In this document: piece after piece, positions 7,529 to 11,290 of the stretch
Layout: every line of letters starts with the position of its first letter
Position numbering within the stretch: the first letter of the stretch is position 1
Source: Opitutales bacterium UBA2995
Lineage (GTDB): Bacteria; Verrucomicrobiota; Verrucomicrobiia; Opitutales; UBA2995
Length of the DNA: 11,290 nt
Assembly (NCBI GenBank): GCA_002346535.1
Contig: DDZZ01000001.1
Location: 1-11,290, forward strand
Reading direction: 5' to 3'
Notes under the pieces: model-generated
Seen by the model: only the letters and a program-made list of their open reading frames with translations
Told to the model about the DNA's origin: nothing
Database searches by the model: none
Program-made: the position numbers and the translations under genes

Positions 7529-7633
7529 TTGCCAGCACCGGCATGATAGATGTGTTTCCTAAATAAAGGCATCGTTGTTAAATAGTTAATGACCTAAAAT
7601 TCGGCGGAGCGAATCCAGAAACCAAAACCAAGA

Positions 7634-8731
7634 ATGACCACTACGATAAATCTTACACCTCACATGTTCAGAGACAAGGAACGCACCCTAGTTGAATTCG
7701 GGACACTATCCGCGACCGTCTTCCGGTATAGCAGCGGGGTGTGTGCTATTAGGATCGAGAATAAGAAGGGCTCCTTGATCCTACTTCCTTTTCAGGGTCA
7801 ACAAATTTGGTCCGCTGAATTCGGAAGTATAGCCGTTGAACGCCGCAATATTACCATGCAATCGATTTTTTCCGAACCACGACCGACACGGGATTTTCTT
7901 TCCACATTTGGGGGATTTTGCCAACACTGCGGAGCGACCGGATCCGGGGCCCCGGGTCCGGATGACACCCATCCCCTTCATGGAGAATTGCCAAACGCTC
8001 CTTACCAGGAAGCCATGCTGTGTACAGGCGAGGATGACGAGGGTCCTTTTATAGCACTTGGAGGCAAGTACCGGCACCAGGCTTTCTTTTCATCGGACTA
8101 CCTGGCTGAACCGCGCGTAAAACTGCATGCCGAAGCCTCCTGTTTCAGCGTCTGCATGCAAATAACCAACAAGAAGCGCACGGATATGGATTTAATGTAT
8201 GCTGCCCATGTTAATTTTCGCCCGGTGGATAATGGTAAACTACACTACTCCGCGCCATACACCTCCGATGCGGTCCGTCTACGTAAAATGGTTCCCTCGC
8301 ATATTCAGGTGGAACCCGAGTACTTGGAACTTCTTGCGGATTTGGAAAAAGATCCAACCAAACATCACATCCTATCACCCGACCTCATGACCGATCCGGA
8401 ACTAGTTTTCTTTATCAACTACTTGTCTGATGAGGATGGCTGGGCCCACAGCCTACTCGAACATCCAGACGGAAGCGGCGATTTTATACGTCATCGCCCC
8501 GATGAAACACCTAGAGGAACCCGGTGGATCAGCCGCACACCGGATCAGGATGCCATAGCAATGGTCGAACCTGGAACCTGCGAACCGGAAGGATACACTG
8601 CTGAGAAGAATAAAGGAAACATGGTAGTCCTGGCCCCTGGCGAGGCATTCTCAACTACCTTTGAGTGCGGAGTGCTAAGCCCATCCGAAGCCAGTAAGTT
8701 GATTGGCCACATCAATGCACTGATCCAATAG
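7634..8731 (+). CDS. DUF4432 / aldose-1-epimerase-like protein
   Basis: A 365-residue, probably cytoplasmic protein with no signal peptide. It fits the galactose-mutarotase-like superfamily, DUF4432 branch. Early beta-rich sequence contains LPFQGQQIWSAEF (about 51-63), resembling the substrate-surrounding strands of this fold. The HPLHGELPNAPY string (113-124) carries the conserved His-Gly pair (H116-G117). H192 in AAHVNF and the acidic residues around 312-319 (EPGTCEPEG) are plausible active-site partners. The C-terminal VVLAPGEAFSTTFECGVL (331-348) is the usual closing strand region. Members act on or bind sugars, interconverting anomers or related forms, but the specific sugar is not evident. 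The gene stands alone after a 539-bp gap, with a decayed orphan frame behind it. The ATG at 7634 is the first good start; no clear ribosome-binding site precedes it. Confidence 0.75.
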   Translation: MTTTINLTPHMFRDKERTLVEFGTLSATVFRYSSGVCAIRIENKKGSLILLPFQGQQIWSAEFGSIAVERRNITMQSIFSEPRPTRDFLSTFGGFCQHCGATGSGAPGPDDTHPLHGELPNAPYQEAMLCTGEDDEGPFIALGGKYRHQAFFSSDYLAEPRVKLHAEASCFSVCMQITNKKRTDMDLMYAAHVNFRPVDNGKLHYSAPYTSDAVRLRKMVPSHIQVEPEYLELLADLEKDPTKHHILSPDLMTDPELVFFINYLSDEDGWAHSLLEHPDGSGDFIRHRPDETPRGTRWISRTPDQDAIAMVEPGTCEPEGYTAEKNKGNMVVLAPGEAFSTTFECGVLSPSEASKLIGHINALIQ

Positions 8732-8746
8732 CTTCCAGTTTAGATT

Positions 8747-9205
8747 TTGTGGATGCGGCGCTTCGAGAGCCAAGCAGGGTTCTTCGTGGGTGCCGGTTTC
8801 GAGTCCGGCACTTGTTATCTCATCACTGGCGACAAGTCGACCATCGATCTGCTCTCGACCAACTTCACCATCGCGGTGGCCATGGCGGAGAACCCGGATC
8901 TCGATATCGCGCTGCTGACCGATCAGCGCACCTCGGACTTTGTCGGCACGCGCGCCAAGGTCTCCTAACATCTCCCGCGCGAACGTACCCGGCAGCTGAG
9001 AAGCGGTGACCGGATCTGCTTCGACCCGTCGAGGCGCAGCATCGATCGTATCGATGCCAATGGCGCACCTATGGACGCCGAAATGGACCGGCTAGCAAGG
9101 GAGTACGAAGAACCAAGCTGGCCGCAAACCGACACCATCAAGGATCTCATCAACGGGCACAGTATCGAACGCCAACGACGGTTGCGCGATCGTCTGAGCG
9201 CCTAA
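8747..9205 (+). pseudogene. GC-rich orphan gene interrupted by one in-frame TAA
   Basis: A single frame runs from just after TAG 8741-8743 to TAA 9203-9205 with one internal stop, TAA 8966-8968. The first part (from TTG 8747) includes GFFVGAGFESGTCYLITGDK and AENPDLDIALLTDQRTSDFV. The second part, in the same frame, includes RSGDRICFDPSRRSIDRID and DAEMDRLAREYEEPSW. Both halves share a GC-rich codon style (GCG, CTG, GAC, CGC) unlike the neighbouring genes, which supports one former gene of at least 152 codons that was acquired by transfer and then decayed. The first half lacks a convincing start, so the 5' end is probably also lost. I do not recognise the family. A loose resemblance of the tail to IlvD/Edd dehydratase ends (TD-x-R-x-S, later GDRI) is too weak to use. 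Confidence 0.55.
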
Positions 9206-9325
9206 CGCTCCTTATAATCCCCAAACCTGGCAATTATGCCGCTGTACCAAACGCAGTGAAATCACCCATTCCTATCAGATATATTGCCACCCGCGCTTCC
9301 GGAGCGTCATTTGACATAAAGGACA

Positions 9326-10954
9326 TCAATAACCTTGTCGCATCCCTACGCTAACCATCCTCGGTACCACTCGGGCCAGTTCATTCCCCTCCTTGTCGTA
9401 AATAATACCAAGGAGCGATTGGGCGCCCGGTGTGGCATGATCGCTCGGCCATTCCGCCATCACCCGTTGGAAGTTTCCAGCGGCCTCAAAGGTCTCGATC
9501 GTTCCGATGTAGTCTCCAAGCATCGAACCGTAGGGGTCGACCACACGAAACAATACTCGTCCGATGACCTCCGAATGATTCGGTGGGATGGCCATATATG
9601 CGGTCACACGAGGCAACGTGTTTTGAGTCCAAGCCGTATCGCAGCGAATCGGCGCAAGGATCGGTCCACAGGCCTTCCAGTATTCGGGTAGGAAGTCATC
9701 CACAAGCTGAACCTTTCCCAGGCTGGCGGGTTGCTGCACGGATAGCGGACTTCCAAAGGTAAACGAACGATCCACACGTTCCTCACCATCGCTGTAGCAA
9801 AGCTCAGAATCAAGGGCGATGACTTCGTTCAGCCGAGCCGTGAAGCCTGGGAAATTCGACCACGGCAATTTGAATTCAACCTCCATTCCTACATCCGTTC
9901 GGCGCGCACCCACTTCCACGCCTTCCTTCGGGATAGCATCGAGGTATCCCGGACGCAGGCAGAATCTGGGTTTTACAGTGTCACCATTCAACCCAACCCA
10001 ATAGCAATGGACAGAGCCCTTGCCCCACTCGCGGTTTCTAAAATCCTCGCCACGGCGCGTGTCAAAGTACCACTCCACGCCATCACCTTCCCAGAGCCGA
10101 TCGTCCGGCGCGTGATTGGCCGGTTTGGAATCCAGGGTCCTCAGTCCAGCATAAAAGGCCTCTTCATCCCACATATAGAAAAACTGTGCGGCACGCTCCT
10201 TCAATTGAGGATGGAAATATTCCAGTGGTGCACCAAAGGCATCCTTGAACTCCGAGAGATCCCCATCGATTTTCATCGTTGCCGGAGCACGGGTCGCAAC
10301 ACCTCGAACCCCTGGCTGGAGGGCGGCCCTCGATTCAGGGAGCTCTTCGATGGTAATGTCCTTGTACCACGCTTCACCGGCAGTGCCGCTGTGGATTTGG
10401 AGCCCGATCAATCCAGTCTGCTCAATGGCATCATCCGGCTCAGTGTAATCCAACGTCTGATAACCATTGATCCAGAGTTGAATCCGTTTCCCTTCGCAAC
10501 TAATGACATAATCATTCCAACCGTCCTTATCGAGCACTTTGGATAATTCGTCCATATTGGCCTGCGCAAGTATCTTTCGGCGGCGAGACTCATCGTAGAG
10601 GCTGCCCCAGAATCGCTGCCCCAGGTCGGCCTGATATCCAATCATCTCGTGGTGCTCGGGAATTCGACGGCTGCGAAATTGTATTCCCGCGTTGACGTTG
10701 GGCCCGACCAGCTTGAACTTGAGACGGAGTTCGAAATTCGAGTACTCTTTTTCAGGAGTTAAAAACTCGTTACGAGGGATGCGCTTATGAAGCATGCCGC
10801 CAACAATGGCGCCGTCCTCAATTCGAAAGTAGCGATAATTTCCATTCCAACCCTCAAGCGTCTTTCCGTCAAACAAAGACACTGGCTCTGCCGTTGCGGA
10901 TAAAAAGGACACCGCTAACGAACAAAACAATATAACATTGGCATTGATCTTCAT
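9326..10954 (-). CDS. Secreted DUF1080 (3-keto-glycoside-processing) protein with CBM9-like domain
   Basis: 542 residues from ATG 10952-10954. This start is preferred over an upstream TTG (11000-11002) because it yields a clean signal peptide (MKINANVILFCSLAVSFLSA, cleavage near residue 22). The DUF1080 domain (Pfam 3-keto-disaccharide hydrolase, concanavalin-like fold) spans about 23-204: LFDGKTLEGWNG, SNFELRLKFKL, NAGIQFRSR, YQADLG, GWNDYVISCEGKRIQLWING and GLIGLQIHSG. From about 225 to 415 follows a CBM9/DOMON-like sandwich (KIDGDLSEFKDAF, GDGVEWYFDTR, EVEFKLPWSNF). A further beta-rich tail runs about 445-542. Family members act on 3-keto sugars or glycosides, and the CBM9-like part probably binds polysaccharide, placing the enzyme in periplasm or outside. 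The gene is divergent from pobA across 143 bp, and no partner sugar oxidoreductase is in view. Confidence 0.88.
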   Translation of the reverse strand: MKINANVILFCSLAVSFLSATAEPVSLFDGKTLEGWNGNYRYFRIEDGAIVGGMLHKRIPRNEFLTPEKEYSNFELRLKFKLVGPNVNAGIQFRSRRIPEHHEMIGYQADLGQRFWGSLYDESRRRKILAQANMDELSKVLDKDGWNDYVISCEGKRIQLWINGYQTLDYTEPDDAIEQTGLIGLQIHSGTAGEAWYKDITIEELPESRAALQPGVRGVATRAPATMKIDGDLSEFKDAFGAPLEYFHPQLKERAAQFFYMWDEEAFYAGLRTLDSKPANHAPDDRLWEGDGVEWYFDTRRGEDFRNREWGKGSVHCYWVGLNGDTVKPRFCLRPGYLDAIPKEGVEVGARRTDVGMEVEFKLPWSNFPGFTARLNEVIALDSELCYSDGEERVDRSFTFGSPLSVQQPASLGKVQLVDDFLPEYWKACGPILAPIRCDTAWTQNTLPRVTAYMAIPPNHSEVIGRVLFRVVDPYGSMLGDYIGTIETFEAAGNFQRVMAEWPSDHATPGAQSLLGIIYDKEGNELARVVPRMVSVGMRQGY

Positions 10955-10988
10955 AAGATGTAACCGATAAGTTAGCCATGTCGGTTGG

Positions 10989-11004
10989 ATTTGCAAAAGC
11001 AAAT
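10989..11004. promoter_or_regulatory. Inverted repeat in the DUF1080-pobA divergent region
   Basis: ATTTGC - AAAA - GCAAAT is a perfect 6-bp inverted repeat, 35-50 bp upstream of the DUF1080 start at 10954. It shares a TTTGCAA-like core with the palindrome at 11057-11070, so both could be sites for one regulator, although they differ in spacing. Confidence 0.3.
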
Positions 11005-11056
11005 TTCTGTCAGTTAAACCCCCACCTTAGTGGCTTGCCCTGCTGAGTATCGCCAT

Positions 11057-11070
11057 AGTCTTGCAAGACT
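11057..11070. promoter_or_regulatory. 14-bp perfect palindrome upstream of pobA
   Basis: AGTCTTGCAAGACT reads identically on both strands and ends 27 bp before the pobA ATG. Its size and position fit an operator for a dimeric regulator that overlaps the pobA promoter, where binding could block transcription. pobA is classically controlled by PobR (AraC- or IclR-type in different bacteria), but no regulator gene is visible here, so the binder is unknown. Confidence 0.42.
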
Positions 11071-11097
11071 CTAAAATACATTTAGACAACACCGACC

Positions 11098-11290
11098 ATG
11101 AAGTATAAAACGCAGGTATGCATTATCGGAAGCGGGCCAGCCGGTCTCCTGCTATCTCAATTGCTTCATGTTCATGGGATCGAATCGATCATCCTGGAAA
11201 AACACACCAGAACTTACGTGGAAGGGAGAATCAGAGCCGGCATTCTCGAACAAAGAACCGTAAATCTCTTAAAGGAGGCGCAGGTATCAG
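11098..11290 (+). CDS. pobA: 4-hydroxybenzoate 3-monooxygenase, N-terminal part (runs off window)
   Basis: The first 64 codons of a flavoprotein hydroxylase that would convert 4-hydroxybenzoate to protocatechuate using NAD(P)H and O2, feeding the beta-ketoadipate or another protocatechuate route. The FAD-binding dinucleotide fold GSGPAG (residues 11-16) lies in a beta-alpha-beta start (QVCIIGSGPAGLLLSQLL). The segment EKHTRTYVEGRIRAGILEQ matches the diagnostic PobA stretch, with R44 and R46 corresponding to R42 and R44 of the well-studied Pseudomonas enzyme. Relative to that enzyme there are two extra N-terminal residues. The NADPH-contacting Arg33-Gln34 pair is replaced by Lys-His, which may alter coenzyme preference, while the Tyr38 equivalent is kept. 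The catalytic C-terminal parts lie beyond the window, so intactness is unknown. Divergent from the DUF1080 gene. Confidence 0.88.
   Translation, partial: MKYKTQVCIIGSGPAGLLLSQLLHVHGIESIILEKHTRTYVEGRIRAGILEQRTVNLLKEAQVS

Larger units (their letters stand above)
7095..7633. other. Intergenic region with gene remnant and hairpins
   Basis: These 539 bp between the DUF1552 and DUF4432 genes hold no intact gene. The left part contains gene remnant B (7159-7305). The right part is AT-rich and contains a tandem CTAGTTCCTG/CTAGTTCCTT decamer pair near 7406-7425, a 7-bp hairpin at 7434-7451 and a 12-bp palindrome at 7517-7528. No strong intrinsic terminator for the upstream operon was found. The promoter of the DUF4432 gene should lie here, but I could not place it. 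Confidence 0.6.

Noticed and set aside
8747..9205. Assignment of the GC-rich orphan to the IlvD/Edd dehydratase family
   Set aside because: Only a loose TD-x-R-x-S and GDRI pattern agrees. The preceding segment does not match the conserved dehydratase sequence.
9285..9315. CGCTTCCGGAGCG hairpin near the end of the DUF1080 gene, considered as a terminator
   Set aside because: Only four Watson-Crick pairs plus one G-T wobble, a three-base loop and no T run on the relevant strand.
10007..10546. 179-codon plus-strand ORF inside the DUF1080 gene
   Set aside because: Antisense shadow of a well-supported DUF1080/CBM9 coding sequence. Its predicted product shows no family features.

Overview
The window looks like accessory chromosome of a heterotrophic, probably marine, Verrucomicrobiota (Opitutae-like) or related PVC bacterium. 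I infer this from the combination of a multidomain planctomycete-type cytochrome c protein (DUF1587/1595/1592/1588/1585), its DUF1552 partner with a Tat signal, a DUF1080 glycoside-processing protein and a TonB-dependent receptor. No clear Shine-Dalgarno sequence precedes any of the six main genes. No rRNA, tRNA or CRISPR array was seen.

Layout. 1-188 (minus): debris, namely the C-terminal end of an IS3-type transposase OrfA joined to the signal-peptide end of a lost secreted protein. 420-2594 (minus): TonB-dependent siderophore-type receptor. Its upstream region holds a 13-bp direct repeat with 21-bp period and a possible 51-codon ORF that overlaps the receptor start as ATGA. 2892-2966 (minus): short C-terminal gene remnant. 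3019-7094 (plus): tight two-gene operon encoding an exported diheme DUF1592-type protein and a Tat-exported DUF1552 protein. 7095-7633: non-coding stretch with a second, longer remnant paralogous to the one at 2892-2966, plus several hairpins and palindromes. 7634-8731 (plus): DUF4432/aldose-1-epimerase-like protein. 8747-9205 (plus): GC-rich orphan frame broken by one in-frame TAA. 9326-10954 (minus): secreted DUF1080 protein with a CBM9-like domain. 11098-11290 (plus): start of pobA (4-hydroxybenzoate 3-monooxygenase), running off the window.

How the genes may work together. Three products (the DUF1592/DUF1552 pair, the DUF4432 protein and the DUF1080-CBM9 protein) belong to families linked to, or plausibly linked to, oxidative or epimerising sugar chemistry in the periplasm and cytoplasm. 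They lie in three separate transcription units, so a shared pathway is inference. The TonB receptor and PobA have no obvious link to that chemistry. The four gene remnants show that the region has been repeatedly rearranged.

The most interesting leads are the uncharacterised diheme DUF1592/DUF1552 operon bracketed by two paralogous gene remnants, the interrupted GC-rich orphan, the AraC-like spaced repeat ahead of the receptor, and the perfect palindrome between the DUF1080 gene and pobA.
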